A stretch of DNA of 64,000 bases, from positions 2,294,001-2,358,000 of the forward strand of contig NZ_CP047936.1 of the NCBI RefSeq assembly GCF_014279975.1, written 5' to 3'. This document shows positions 44,373 through 53,043 of this stretch, one piece after another. Below the pieces are notes generated by a model, which was not told the DNA's origin, did not search any database, and saw only the letters and a program-made list of their open reading frames with translations. The stretch's first letter is position 1. Each line of letters begins with the position of its first letter. The position numbers and the translations under genes were made by a program. Origin of the DNA: Synechococcus sp. BIOS-U3-1 (lineage in GTDB: Bacteria; Cyanobacteriota; Cyanobacteriia; PCC-6307; Cyanobiaceae).

Positions 44373-44726
44373 TCAGCCGGGTCGATGCAACCGCAAACGC
44401 CTGGGAGCACCCCGGAGTCGACGAGGTTGCTGGGCCTCTAAAGCGGAACGCAATCGCTCCGTCGGAGTAGGAGTTTGCACCCCGGAGGAACCAGCCTGCT
44501 CTAGTCGCTGAACCCCTTGCTGGATCAACACTTTGGCCATGTTGCTGACAGTTCGACACTCCTGCTCAGCCAGAGCTGTCAGCCGATAACAGAGCTCTTC
44601 GGGCAGAACCACCTGAATCCGAGGCGATTTCGGCTTCCCGCTAGATGAGTTTTGGCGGGTCGCCACGATCCGTGAGGCAGAGATACCTAAAAGTGTACTG
44701 AGATGCGCAAGGGTAGTATCCAGCAC
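44373..44726 (-). CDS. Ribbon-helix-helix (CopG/Arc-like) protein
   Basis: A 117-aa protein. Residues 34-72 read PRIQVVLPEELCYRLTALAE and QECRTVSNMAKVLIQQGVQR. This is a beta strand plus two helices as in CopG/Arc DNA-binding ribbons. The C-terminal 45 residues are Arg/Pro rich and probably disordered. The N-terminal part before the ribbon is atypical, so a later start is possible. It overlaps the 5' region of the divergent frame but not the start chosen for the next gene. No toxin partner is next to it, so a solitary regulator is more likely than an antitoxin. Confidence 0.65.
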   Translation of the reverse strand: MLDTTLAHLSTLLGISASRIVATRQNSSSGKPKSPRIQVVLPEELCYRLTALAEQECRTVSNMAKVLIQQGVQRLEQAGSSGVQTPTPTERLRSALEAQQPRRLRGAPRRLRLHRPG

Positions 44727-44807
44727 TATGCTGTGGTCATCGATTCCCTCCCTGAAACGCGGCTCATCAACTCAGGACTGCACATCAACGATTCCGCCAG
44801 GACCGCC

Positions 44808-45122
44808 ATGCCACGTACAACCAGCCAGGCCCCCAGCACCCGCCAGGCAGCACCACGCAACCGCAGGGCTGCCGGGTCTCGCCGATCCCGCCGTGCCGCT
44901 GATCAAAGTGATGTACTGGTGTCTGCTGTGATCAGTTCCTATCTGCTAACCCACCTGCACCACGTGCTGCAGCGAGCTGAGTACGGAGCGGTCAAGGAAG
45001 GCAGGCTGTCCCAGGCGGCCAACTATGCCCAACTCCGCAAGGTTCTTTGTATGGATGCGCGCAGCATGGAAGATGCTTCCGCATCGGGCCTCAAAGAAGC
45101 CGACCTCGACCAAGCCGCATAA
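44808..45122 (+). CDS. Basic conserved hypothetical protein
   Basis: A 104-aa protein from the ATG at 44808 (MPRTTSQAPSTRQAAPRNRR). The first 45 residues are very basic (Arg/Ala/Ser), possibly for nucleic-acid or membrane binding. The rest is helical: VLVSAVISSYLLTHLHHVLQ, RAEYGAVKEGRLSQAANYAQ and LRKVLCMDARSME. The frame is open to 44703, but the upstream residues look like 5' noncoding sequence and overlap the divergent ribbon-helix-helix gene. I do not recognise a family. Confidence 0.6.
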   Translation: MPRTTSQAPSTRQAAPRNRRAAGSRRSRRAADQSDVLVSAVISSYLLTHLHHVLQRAEYGAVKEGRLSQAANYAQLRKVLCMDARSMEDASASGLKEADLDQAA

Positions 45123-45188
45123 GGGAGAGCGGCCATGGGCATAGAGAGCGGCCATGGATAGGGTTCATCTCGGAAATGGTGGTGCGCC

Positions 45189-45416
45189 ATGGGCAACGCA
45201 GCAGAGCTCTACGCAAAAATCGAACAGGACCGGGATCTGACACGCGCCCTGTTCAGACAGGCTCTTCAGAATCCTGACGGAGCCGTTCGGGCCATTTGTC
45301 AGGTCGGGGAACAGATGAACCTTCCGGTGACCCATGACGAGGTCAAGGCGTTCATCAACGGCCTGGATGACGAACTCAGCAAACAGTGGCTGGTCAAAGC
45401 GAGGGGCGGTCTTTAA
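45189..45416 (+). CDS. Nif11-like leader-type protein ending in GGL
   Basis: A 75-aa protein with a Nif11 domain over most of its length (AELYAKIEQDRDLTRALFRQ, then LQNPDGAVRAICQVGEQMNL, then THDEVKAFINGLDDELSKQW). Nif11 sequences are the usual leader of ribosomally made peptides such as prochlorosins in marine cyanobacteria, where a Gly-Gly cleavage site separates leader and core. Here the protein ends ARGGL and then stops, so the double-glycine is present but there is practically no core. It may be a core-less leader, a decayed precursor or a Nif11 protein with another role. No lanthipeptide synthetase is in the window. Confidence 0.78.
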   Translation: MGNAAELYAKIEQDRDLTRALFRQALQNPDGAVRAICQVGEQMNLPVTHDEVKAFINGLDDELSKQWLVKARGGL

Positions 45417-45564
45417 TCAATTGGCTGGTCTGGGGGGGCGAAGCCGGGACAGGCAGACGATCCCTGCTGCCACCTCCACCGGCCCAGCTGAAGAACAACC
45501 AGTAACTCACCAGAGCCAGCCCTGCGGCCACCACTAGGGCGGTGACCTGCTCCAGCATTCGCAT
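45394..45564 (-). CDS. Small single-helix membrane protein, convergent with Nif11 gene
   Basis: A 56-residue frame from ATG 45564 (MRMLEQVTALVVAAGLALVS). One transmembrane helix is predicted (VTALVVAAGLALVSYWLFFS), followed by a Gly-rich turn and a Pro/Ser/Arg-rich tail. It overlaps the 3' end of the Nif11 gene by 23 bp on the opposite strand. The helix and the start position support a real small gene, but I know no homologue. Confidence 0.5.
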   Translation of the reverse strand: MRMLEQVTALVVAAGLALVSYWLFFSWAGGGGSRDRLPVPASPPQTSQLIKDRPSL

Positions 45565-45640
45565 CAACGCTGCATCGTTCTGACATCACAGTCTGACCAC
45601 ACCCGACACGAGATGATGGTGCTTCTCTGCGTCTTCGCCG

Positions 45641-47365
45641 GTGCTGCGACTCGAGCACGTCAGCAAGATCTATCCCACAGGGGAAGTGCTCCGGGACGTC
45701 ACCTGGGAAATCAAAGCGGGCGACCGCATTGGCCTGGTGGGTGTTAACGGCGCAGGCAAATCAACTCAAATGCGATTGATCGCTGGCCATGAAGAGCCGA
45801 CCAGCGGCTCGGTCGTTCGCCAGGGAGAACCACGCATCGCATTCCTGCAGCAGGAATTCGATGTGGACCCCTACCGCTCAGTTCGGCAGGAGCTCTTCCA
45901 GGCCTTTGGAGAAGCCGCCACCGTGCTGAACCGTCAGCGTGAAGTGGAAGACGCAATGGGCTCTGAGAAAGCAGCTGAAGATCCCGACCATCTCGATGAG
46001 CTCATCCACGAGCTGGGACAGCTGCAAAACCGATTCGAAGCCCTGCATGGCTACGAACTGGATGCTCGCATCGACAAGCTGCTGCCCACCATCGGCTTCA
46101 CTCCAGAGAGTGCGGAATGCCTGGTCGGGGACTATTCAGGCGGATGGCAAATGCGGATCGCCCTCGGCAAGATTCTTCTTCAGGACCCGGATCTATTGCT
46201 GCTCGATGAACCGACCAACCACCTGGATGTGGAAACCATCCAGTGGCTCGAGGGCTATCTGCAGGAACAAACAGCAGCACTGGTGGTGATCAGTCACGAT
46301 CGCACCTTTCTTGATCGCGTCTGCAACCAGATCGTGGCCACTGAAAGGGGAATCTCCAGAAATTATCTCGGCAATTACACCGCCCATCTGGAGCAAAAGC
46401 AGATGGAACAAGAGGCGACTCAAGCAGCCTTCAACCGTCAGCAGAAGGAGATCGCCACCCAGCAGGCCTACATCGATCGATTTAGGGCCAGTGCCACACG
46501 GAGCACCCAAGCCAAAAGCAGGGAAAAACAACTCGACAAGGTGGAGCTGGTTGACGCTCCTATCGAAAGCGTTGGCGGACCAAGTTTCCGCTTCCCGGAT
46601 GCACCTCGCTCCGGCGCCCAAGTCGCGCTGATGGAAAACCTCACCCACAGCTATGGCGATCAAATCCTTTTTCTCGGAGCCGAACTGGAGGTGGAACGGG
46701 GAGATCGCATTGCCTTTGTCGGGCCGAATGGAGCCGGGAAGTCCACGCTTCTGCGACTAATCATGGGGATGGAGTCACCGGACGAGGGCTCAGCTCGCCT
46801 AGGTGAACACAACGTGATCGCGCGTTATTTCGAACAAAACCAGGCAGAAGCTCTTGACCTGGGCAAAACGGTGATCGACACCATGTTTGAAGCGGTACCC
46901 GACTGGACGCAGACCCAGGTGCGCTCGCTGCTAGGCAGCTTCTGCTTCAGCAACGACACCGTCTTCAAAGAGGTCGGGAAGCTCAGCGGTGGCGAGAAGG
47001 CACGACTTGCACTGGCCCTGATGCTGCTGACACCATGCAATCTCCTGGTGTTGGACGAGCCCACGAATCATCTCGACATCCCAGCCAAGCAGATGCTGGA
47101 AGACGCCCTCTGCGCCTATGAAGGAGCTGCACTACTCGTATCCCACGATCGGTATTTCATCTCGCGGGTCGCCAATCGCATCGTTGAGCTGAGGGATGGA
47201 GAGCTGGTGCTTTACCGAGGGAACTACTCCTATTACGTCGAAAAGAAAGCCGAGGAGAAAGCGGCCGCTGAAGCCGCCCTCCAACAGGCACAACAGGAAG
47301 CGAAGAAAAAAGCCAAACGAGAGAAGCAAAAAGAGCGGGACGCAAAACGCAAAAGCGCGGCTTGA
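45641..47365 (+). CDS. ABC-F family ATPase
   Basis: A 574-aa soluble protein with two ABC ATPase domains and no membrane part, as in ABC-F factors (EttA, Uup, YheS) that act on the ribosome. Domain 1 has Walker A GVNGAGKST (about residue 35) and Walker B LLLDEPTNHLD. Domain 2 has GPNGAGKST (about 367), signature LSGGEKARLAL and LLVLDEPTNHLD. The interdomain P-site linker (about 245-305, rich in Gln, Lys and Arg) is present. The C terminus is a highly charged Lys/Glu/Ala coil (KKKAKREKQKERDAKRK). GTG start at 45641. Which ABC-F subfamily it belongs to cannot be settled by eye. Confidence 0.94.
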   Translation: MLRLEHVSKIYPTGEVLRDVTWEIKAGDRIGLVGVNGAGKSTQMRLIAGHEEPTSGSVVRQGEPRIAFLQQEFDVDPYRSVRQELFQAFGEAATVLNRQREVEDAMGSEKAAEDPDHLDELIHELGQLQNRFEALHGYELDARIDKLLPTIGFTPESAECLVGDYSGGWQMRIALGKILLQDPDLLLLDEPTNHLDVETIQWLEGYLQEQTAALVVISHDRTFLDRVCNQIVATERGISRNYLGNYTAHLEQKQMEQEATQAAFNRQQKEIATQQAYIDRFRASATRSTQAKSREKQLDKVELVDAPIESVGGPSFRFPDAPRSGAQVALMENLTHSYGDQILFLGAELEVERGDRIAFVGPNGAGKSTLLRLIMGMESPDEGSARLGEHNVIARYFEQNQAEALDLGKTVIDTMFEAVPDWTQTQVRSLLGSFCFSNDTVFKEVGKLSGGEKARLALALMLLTPCNLLVLDEPTNHLDIPAKQMLEDALCAYEGAALLVSHDRYFISRVANRIVELRDGELVLYRGNYSYYVEKKAEEKAAAEAALQQAQQEAKKKAKREKQKERDAKRKSAA

Positions 47366-47480
47366 GTCCAATACGACGGCCTACAAGACGAAACTTCACA
47401 AACTGTTAGGCAGGAAGACTTATTTCCCTTTACCCGTTCGGAACGTGTGCATAGGCTGACATCACCGATCCCGGCACTCG

Positions 47481-47672
47481 ATGAGAAACGCTGAAACTCA
47501 GTCCGCCGGTATCCATGACGTCAATCTGAGCAGCCCCCATCCAGCAGGCGACCATGAGCAGACATGGGATGCAGTGGAGACCTATTTCGAGTGCATCACC
47601 ACATGCTCCCTGGACGATGGTGAATGCATCACACGCTGCGTTGAGCAACTGAAGGATGCGGATGACGCCTGA
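47481..47672 (+). CDS. Small acidic cysteine-containing protein
   Basis: A 63-aa protein from ATG 47481. The C-terminal half contains ETYFECITTCSLDDGECITR followed by CVEQLKDADDA: four cysteines with spacing C-x3-C-x6-C-x3-C, a pattern that could bind a metal or form two disulfides (twin CX3C helical hairpin). The N-terminal half is polar and has no signal peptide. It lies convergent to the protease gene, 6 bp from its stop. It looks like a conserved short protein of marine picocyanobacteria, with no known function. Confidence 0.72.
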   Translation: MRNAETQSAGIHDVNLSSPHPAGDHEQTWDAVETYFECITTCSLDDGECITRCVEQLKDADDA

Positions 47673-47678
47673 CCCAGA

Positions 47679-48860
47679 TCAAGGCATCTTCAGAGCACGC
47701 ATTTCAACGGGCCTCACCGTTACAGGCAGTTCCTTTCCTTGTCGTTGGATGTTGAGTACCAGTGGCTGACCAACACCGCTGCGATCAATGGCTGTCACCA
47801 CTTCAGCCGGATTACGCACTGGCTTGCCTGCCACTGACACGATGACATCGTTGACCTGAAGGCCGGCCAGAGCTCCAGGACCACCGGGCATCACCGAACG
47901 CACAACAGCACCGGGGGGCACGGTCCCGCTGGGCATCGAGGCAGGAATCGTGGAGAGACCAATCCCCACCATGGGGTGGCTGGCTCGTCCCTCGTTCACC
48001 AGCTGCAAGGCGATCGTTCTTGCTCTGTTGATCGGGATGGCAAATCCAAGGCCGGCGCCGGGGCCTGAGCGCACCAACGTGTTGATTCCCACCACCTCAC
48101 CGGCGGAATTGAGCAACGGGCCACCGGAGTTCCCGGGGTTGATCGCCGCATCGGTCTGAATCAGATCCAGACGTTTGCCCCGAATGCCGAGCTGGGACAC
48201 GTTCCTGTTGAGGTTGCTCACGATTCCCAGGGTCACAGTGTTTTCAAGACCGAAAGGATTGCCGACAGCGATGGCCCAGTCACCAACGCGGAGTCGATCC
48301 GAATCGCCAAGAGGAGCGGTCGGCCAGAGACCTCCTCCATTGAGCTTCACAACCGCGAGATCGGTCACCGAGTCCTGACCCACCACCTGACCGGAGACTC
48401 TTCTGCCATCAGGCAATCCCACCATCACCCGATCCGTGTTCTCAACGACATGGGCATTGGTCAGCACCAGTCCCTGGCCATCGAAGATCACACCACTGCC
48501 CTGCCCACGTTCAACACGAGCCCTGGGAGCCGCTGAACCCTGTAAACCGAAAAATCGCTGAAAAAAGGGATCAATCAGCAGTCCGTCTGGCAACCCCGAT
48601 CCACCTGCTGTTCGTACCGTTCGCTGCGTTTCCAGAGTGACCACCGCAGGACCGCTTTTCGCCACGGCCGCTGCCACGAAGGATTGAGCCGGCAGACCGG
48701 CTGAGGCTGAGAGCTGAGGTGCCGCGGTAGCACTCTTCTGCGGCAACACCAGACCTACTGGTGCCACGAACGACAGGCCCATCATCAGAGGCAGGACCCT
48801 GCGGCTGACACGCACAACCGGAGCAGGCTTCTTGACGGAACTAAGGGGTGCCACAGCCAT
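47679..48860 (-). CDS. HtrA/Deg-type serine protease with one PDZ domain
   Basis: A 393-aa protease from ATG 48860. A basic N terminus plus hydrophobic segment ([20 protein letters not shown]) acts as signal or anchor. The trypsin-like domain has the complete triad: His137 in LTNAHVVEN, Asp167 in SVTDLAVV and Ser245 in [11 protein letters not shown]. One PDZ domain follows ([20 protein letters not shown] and onward). Such HtrA/HhoA/HhoB enzymes degrade or refold damaged proteins in the periplasm and thylakoid lumen under light and heat stress. The frame extends to 49013, but the added residues are not signal-like and a normal start lies at 48860. It cannot be assigned to HtrA, HhoA or HhoB. 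Confidence 0.95.
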   Translation of the reverse strand: MAVAPLSSVKKPAPVVRVSRRVLPLMMGLSFVAPVGLVLPQKSATAAPQLSASAGLPAQSFVAAAVAKSGPAVVTLETQRTVRTAGGSGLPDGLLIDPFFQRFFGLQGSAAPRARVERGQGSGVIFDGQGLVLTNAHVVENTDRVMVGLPDGRRVSGQVVGQDSVTDLAVVKLNGGGLWPTAPLGDSDRLRVGDWAIAVGNPFGLENTVTLGIVSNLNRNVSQLGIRGKRLDLIQTDAAINPGNSGGPLLNSAGEVVGINTLVRSGPGAGLGFAIPINRARTIALQLVNEGRASHPMVGIGLSTIPASMPSGTVPPGAVVRSVMPGGPGALAGLQVNDVIVSVAGKPVRNPAEVVTAIDRSGVGQPLVLNIQRQGKELPVTVRPVEMRALKMP

Positions 48861-49051
48861 GGAGAGGGCAACGACGAATTTCGAGAAACTGACCTTAATG
48901 AGGGCAAACCACCGCGGATAGGGGGGATCGCCATTGATTCCATGACCAGATGCAACCCAACAGTGCGCCATGAACGAGCACAACTGGGCCAGGAATGGCG
49001 ATGATGGGGGCAAGAGAGGGTGTGTCCCAGCTCGACAACCGCCGTCATCCC

Positions 49052-49315
49052 ATGATCAGCAGTCTTTTTCCCCTGATTTACGGACTGGTCTTCCTGGCCC
49101 TGCTTTGGCAAGCCTTCAGGGTGATGGGACGCGGGTTCAGCGCAGCAGTGCGCTCTCCAGGAGCGATGGCCCCACCAGCAGACCGAACCGGCAAGGTGAC
49201 CATTCACCCGGAACTCCTCGATGGTGACGGCCGATTGACCGAGGAAGACCTGCTCACCGTTCGATTCAGTGGTGAGGACGAGACTGGGGAACCTGGCGTG
49301 CGCCCCAATGAATAG
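49052..49315 (+). CDS. DUF2973-like small membrane protein
   Basis: An 87-aa protein from ATG 49052 ([20 protein letters not shown]). One N-terminal transmembrane helix is followed by a polar part ([20 protein letters not shown]) as in the cyanobacterial DUF2973 family. The open frame begins upstream at 48995, but the helix-first start is the family pattern. Divergent from the protease gene. No function known. Confidence 0.75.
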   Translation: MISSLFPLIYGLVFLALLWQAFRVMGRGFSAAVRSPGAMAPPADRTGKVTIHPELLDGDGRLTEEDLLTVRFSGEDETGEPGVRPNE

Positions 49316-49371
49316 GTTAGGTAGGAAAGCTGCGTGGCAGCTTGACTCGGACTCATAGGGGGAACCTTCTG

Positions 49372-49755
49372 GTGGATCAAAGAACACGGATCGTTGCCGC
49401 GGTAATCAAATCCGTGAAACTTCCTCCCCGCTTTCGCTTGCGGCTGCTCAAGGAGGATCCAGTTCGTCTGGAACTCAGCCTCACTCCCGCCTATGGCAAG
49501 GATCCAATCCAAGTAGGGCTGGTGGAATCACTGGACCTAGTCGCCAGACGCGACCGAGAAGGGCGAATCCCCCGGGATCTTCAAGGCACCTGGGACTGGA
49601 CGGTCAGGCATGGCCAGGTGAGCACTGGTGGCTGGAACCCCTACCTGAAAGAAGCCCTCCAGACGATGTTCGAGACCGGACTGCCTGCGATTGTCTATGA
49701 GGAACTCACTGGAGAGGATTACCATCCAGTTGACGGAGCCCGCCACGTCCGCTGA
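49372..49755 (+). CDS. Conserved cyanobacterial hypothetical protein
   Basis: A 127-aa soluble protein; the GTG at 49372 (VDQRTRIVAAVIKSVKLPPR) is preceded at a suitable distance by a purine run (GGGGGAA), so it is preferred to a TTG at 49342. The sequence mixes beta-type stretches (FRLRLLKEDPVRLELSLTPA) with a helical end (YLKEALQTMFETGLPAIVYE). It has no cysteine, signal peptide or membrane helix. I cannot name a family. The stop is followed by a small membrane frame. Confidence 0.68.
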   Translation: MDQRTRIVAAVIKSVKLPPRFRLRLLKEDPVRLELSLTPAYGKDPIQVGLVESLDLVARRDREGRIPRDLQGTWDWTVRHGQVSTGGWNPYLKEALQTMFETGLPAIVYEELTGEDYHPVDGARHVR

Positions 49756-49881
49756 CCCCCGCAGACTGCAGCCGCTGCCTGCTTCTGGCACCTTGCTGCG
49801 TGTAACGCAGTGCCAACAGATACAGCCAAGGCGGCCAACAACGGGCTAAACAACTCACGTCAGGCCCTTAAGCATTTCTTC

Positions 49882-49986
49882 ATGGCCACGCTGAAACATC
49901 GCAACGCTCCGCTGATCCGACTGCTCACCGCCATGGGGGCACTGACCAGCATTTTGCTGCTGGGCGTTCTCAATTTCATCCACTGA
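49882..49986 (+). CDS. Very small membrane protein (34 aa)
   Basis: ATG 49882 to TGA 49986. The product has a basic N terminus (MATLKHRNAPLIR) and one hydrophobic helix (LLTAMGALTSILLLGVLNFI). Size and layout resemble the small single-helix subunits of photosynthetic complexes, but the sequence does not match one I can name. It ends 15 bp before the hrpB start. Confidence 0.5.
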   Translation: MATLKHRNAPLIRLLTAMGALTSILLLGVLNFIH

Positions 49987-50001
49987 CGCCGATCGTCGCC
50001 C

Positions 50002-52539
50002 TTGGGTTCTTTTCCCATTGATGGTCTTCTGGCTGAGCTCTGCGCACGACTGCACAGCTCAGGAACGTTGATCCTTCAGGCACCACCGGGTGCAGGCAAG
50101 ACCACTCGGGTTCCCCTGGCTCTGATCGGGGAACTGGTTCAAGCACCGCGAGCTGAGGGCCGCATCCTGCTCATTGAGCCACGACGACTGGCGGCCAAAG
50201 CAGCTGCAACGCGACTGGCTGAGTCCATCGGTGAACCCGTGGGTCAACGCGTGGGGTACTCCGTCCGCAACGAACAGAAACGCTCAGACGCCACGACCAT
50301 CGAAGCCATCACCGACGGACTGTTCTTGCGGCGTCTTCAGTCACAGCCAGACCTGCCTGGGGTGGGCGTCGTGATCTTCGATGAATTCCACGAGCGCCGC
50401 CGCGACAGTGACGTCGCCTTGGCCCTGCTCCGAGAAGCAAGACGCGTACTGAGGCCTGATCTGAAGCTGTTACTGATGTCAGCAACTTTGCAACTCGAGG
50501 CGCTGAGTGCTCAGTTCGATTCTGCTGACACGCTCACCAGTCAGGGACAAGCCTTTCCGGTGAAGACGCGCCACTGCCCGCCTCGCAACAAAGAGCAGCT
50601 CGAAACGCACGTGCTGCGCGTACTCGAGGAGGAATTGATCGAGCTCGAGGATGGGCGCCACAAAGGTGAAATCCCTCCTGGGGTGCTCGTTTTCCTCCCC
50701 GGTTTGCGTGAAATTGATCGGTGCCGACAGAAGCTCATGGGAGTGCAACGTCTGCAGAACTGGCAAGTGCTGACGCTGCATGGCCAGCTCTCTCTCAAAC
50801 TTCAGACCGAAACACTCAGATCCTGCGACCAGCGCTGGAGTGGACGCATCGTGCTATCGACGTCCATCGCGGAAAGCTCTCTCACTTTGGATGGCATCCG
50901 CCTCGTGGTGGATGCAGGACTGAATCGGCATACGCGATTTGATCCAGGCACCGGCATGGAAGGGTTAGTCACCGTGCCAGCAAGTATTGCCAGCGCGGAT
51001 CAAAGACGGGGACGAGCCGGACGTCAGGGACCCGGACGCTGCATTCGCCTTTGGTCAGCGGCCGACGAGCAACGTCGACCAGCGCAAGACCCACCGGAAC
51101 TGCAACGGGCCGATCCACAACCCACCGTGCTTGATCTGGCTCAATGGGGCGCTGGCCTGGGCGAAAACCTCGACTGGCTGGAACCTCCGCCCAAACCACT
51201 GCTCCAGGAAGGACAGCAACAGCTGAAGCAGCTGAAACTACTAACGGATCAGGGGCAGATCACAGCCCTTGGCCAACAAGTAGCAGCGTTCGGCATGCAC
51301 CCAAGGCTGGGGCTGATGTTGATCGAGGCGAGGCGTTCGGGACTGGAGGCATTGGCCTGCGATCTGGCTGCATTACTGAGTGAACGGGATATCCCCGGGA
51401 GCCGCGATCTCGGGTGTGACATCAGCCACCGCCTTCAGCGCCTGAGAAACACAACGCGATCAGATCCTCACGACGGCCTTGGTCGCATGCGCCAGCAGAG
51501 CCGGCAATGGCAAAAACAGTTGCGGGCGCTCAAGCCAGCCGCTGCGCAGGTGCCGATGAATGCGCCGGAGGACCTCGCCATCGCGCGGCTGATCGCCACG
51601 GCATTCCCCGAGTGGATCGCCCTAGCCCGACCGGGACGAACAGGGGCATTTCTGCTGCGTCAGGGTCGCGGCGCTGTGCTGGCGACGGCAGACCCTTTAA
51701 GCAGCGCCGAGGCCCTTGTGATCGCTCGGCTTGACCTTAAGGAGCGTGATGCACGCATTCGCTTGGCAGTGCCCATTAGCCGGAACTTTCTCAACAACCT
51801 CGCCTCAGAACAGGGGGAATGGCGCGAAGACGTCTCCTGGAACGACAGACAGCAGGGAATCCGCGCTGAGCGCGTGCTGAGGCTTGGTGCGATCGAATTG
51901 CAGCGACAACAACTTCCCCGCCCCTCCGCCGATCTGGTAAGCCAGGCATTGCTACAGCGCCTTCGCGACCATGGACTCGAACTTCTCCCCTGGAACGAAC
52001 GCTGCGAGCAGCTGCGTCGACGCCTTCAGATTGCCCATAGCCACTTGGGAGCCCCATGGCCCAATCGCACACTCCAGGAACTGCAGAACACTCCTGAGCT
52101 CTGGATCGGAGAGGTCAGTCTGAACTTCAGCAGCTGGCAGGACCTGGATAGCAATGGCCTGATCGAAGCGTTATGGAGCGATCTCACCTGGGCACAGCGA
52201 AGAGAACTAGACACGTTGCTCCCCGAGCGGCTGAGGATTCCGAGCGGCAGAGAAGCCAGAGTGACCTACGGAGAGGACGACGCTGTGCTTTCGGTGAAGC
52301 TGCAGGAGATGTTTGGCTGCGACCAAGCACCGATTCTTCTCAACGGGACACTGCCGGTGACCCTTGAACTGCTCTCGCCAGCTGGCCGCCCCTTGCAGCG
52401 CACCAAGGACCTCGAAGGCTTTTGGGCAGGCAGCTACAACGACGTCCGCCGTGAGATGCGCGGCCGCTACCCCAAACACGCGTGGCCAGAGTCACCGATG
52501 ACAGCGGCTCCAACTAGCAAGTCGAAGAAGTGGTCGTAA
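50002..52539 (+). CDS. hrpB: ATP-dependent DExH helicase HrpB
   Basis: An 845-aa DExH-box helicase of the HrpB family. Motif I is PPGAGKTTRVPLAL, Ia LLIEPRRLAAKAAATRLAES, motif II DEFHERRRDSDVALALLREA, motif III LMSATLQ, motif V STSIAESSLTLDGIRLVVDA and motif VI QRRGRAGRQGPGRCIRLW. The C-terminal HrpB domain ends in the family signature SYNDVRREMRGRYPKHAWPE. In bacteria its target RNA or process is not well defined. TTG start at 50002. Length is normal. Confidence 0.95.
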   Translation: MGSFPIDGLLAELCARLHSSGTLILQAPPGAGKTTRVPLALIGELVQAPRAEGRILLIEPRRLAAKAAATRLAESIGEPVGQRVGYSVRNEQKRSDATTIEAITDGLFLRRLQSQPDLPGVGVVIFDEFHERRRDSDVALALLREARRVLRPDLKLLLMSATLQLEALSAQFDSADTLTSQGQAFPVKTRHCPPRNKEQLETHVLRVLEEELIELEDGRHKGEIPPGVLVFLPGLREIDRCRQKLMGVQRLQNWQVLTLHGQLSLKLQTETLRSCDQRWSGRIVLSTSIAESSLTLDGIRLVVDAGLNRHTRFDPGTGMEGLVTVPASIASADQRRGRAGRQGPGRCIRLWSAADEQRRPAQDPPELQRADPQPTVLDLAQWGAGLGENLDWLEPPPKPLLQEGQQQLKQLKLLTDQGQITALGQQVAAFGMHPRLGLMLIEARRSGLEALACDLAALLSERDIPGSRDLGCDISHRLQRLRNTTRSDPHDGLGRMRQQSRQWQKQLRALKPAAAQVPMNAPEDLAIARLIATAFPEWIALARPGRTGAFLLRQGRGAVLATADPLSSAEALVIARLDLKERDARIRLAVPISRNFLNNLASEQGEWREDVSWNDRQQGIRAERVLRLGAIELQRQQLPRPSADLVSQALLQRLRDHGLELLPWNERCEQLRRRLQIAHSHLGAPWPNRTLQELQNTPELWIGEVSLNFSSWQDLDSNGLIEALWSDLTWAQRRELDTLLPERLRIPSGREARVTYGEDDAVLSVKLQEMFGCDQAPILLNGTLPVTLELLSPAGRPLQRTKDLEGFWAGSYNDVRREMRGRYPKHAWPESPMTAAPTSKSKKWS

Positions 52540-52608
52540 TGCTGCGTTCACGACAGGCAACAAAACTCCATTGTTTGTTACATTGGTGGAAGTCAAGGAT
52601 TACGACCC

Positions 52609-52752
52609 ATGTCTGACAACGCATCCCGCTTCGGCTTCGTCAACTTCGCTGAAACCTGGAACGGCCGCTTGGCCATGATGGGCTTCGTGATCGGTTTGGG
52701 TACTGAGCTGCTCACCGGTCAAGGCATCCTTGCCCAAATTGGTCTCGGCTGA
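52609..52752 (+). CDS. hli: High-light-inducible protein (single-helix Lhc-like)
   Basis: A 47-aa high-light-inducible protein. These one-helix thylakoid proteins bind chlorophyll and carotenoids and dissipate energy while photosystem II is repaired. The chlorophyll-binding motif ETWNGRLAMMGFVIGLGTEL (residues 15-34) holds the conserved Glu, Asn, Arg and Met. The N terminus MSDNASRFGFVNFAE is typical of the short marine forms. The upstream region has a lone GTTACATT, half of the HLR1 element bound by RpaB. A strong terminator follows. Confidence 0.95.
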   Translation: MSDNASRFGFVNFAETWNGRLAMMGFVIGLGTELLTGQGILAQIGLG

Positions 52753-52790
52753 TCGCGGCATCACGTACTGAGAGCCATCGGCCCTCATCA

Positions 52791-52820
52791 ACCCCATTGG
52801 CAAGCCGATGGGGTTTTTTA
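52791..52820 (+). terminator. Rho-independent terminator after hli
   Basis: CCCCAT, a 10-nt loop and ATGGGG, followed by TTTTTT, 39 nt after the hli stop. Confidence 0.88.
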
Positions 52821-52845
52821 ATGTCTGCCGTCACTGCGAGAGAGT

Positions 52846-53043
52846 GTGAACAGCCGTTCTCTGCCCTTGCCCCGTTTCTTCGTAGGCAACCGCCGCGATG
52901 GTGCCAGGTTGCTGAGCAGTGCACTGGTGTTCCTGTCGATCGGACTGACACAGCTGGACCATCAATGGGGGCGGATCCTCAGTGTCATTGCTGGCGCTGT
53001 CTGCATCTACTGGGGTCTCGCCTATCGCCGCCTTGATCGCTAA
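52846..53043 (+). CDS. Small two-helix membrane protein
   Basis: A 65-aa protein from GTG 52846. A basic N terminus (PRFFVGNRRDGARLL) precedes two hydrophobic segments (LSSALVFLSIGLTQL and ILSVIAGAVCIYWGLAYRRL). It overlaps the start of xseA (TTG at 53033) by 11 bp, so the two are probably co-translated. No family recognised. Confidence 0.6.
   Translation: MNSRSLPLPRFFVGNRRDGARLLSSALVFLSIGLTQLDHQWGRILSVIAGAVCIYWGLAYRRLDR

Noticed and set aside
48861-49013. Longer N terminus for the HtrA-type protease
   Set aside because: The extra 51 residues are not signal-like and a good start with a normal signal segment is at 48860.
52571-52590. HLR1 (RpaB) site upstream of hli
   Set aside because: Only one half (GTTACATT) fits; the second half at the required spacing is absent, so it is mentioned but not called as a site.
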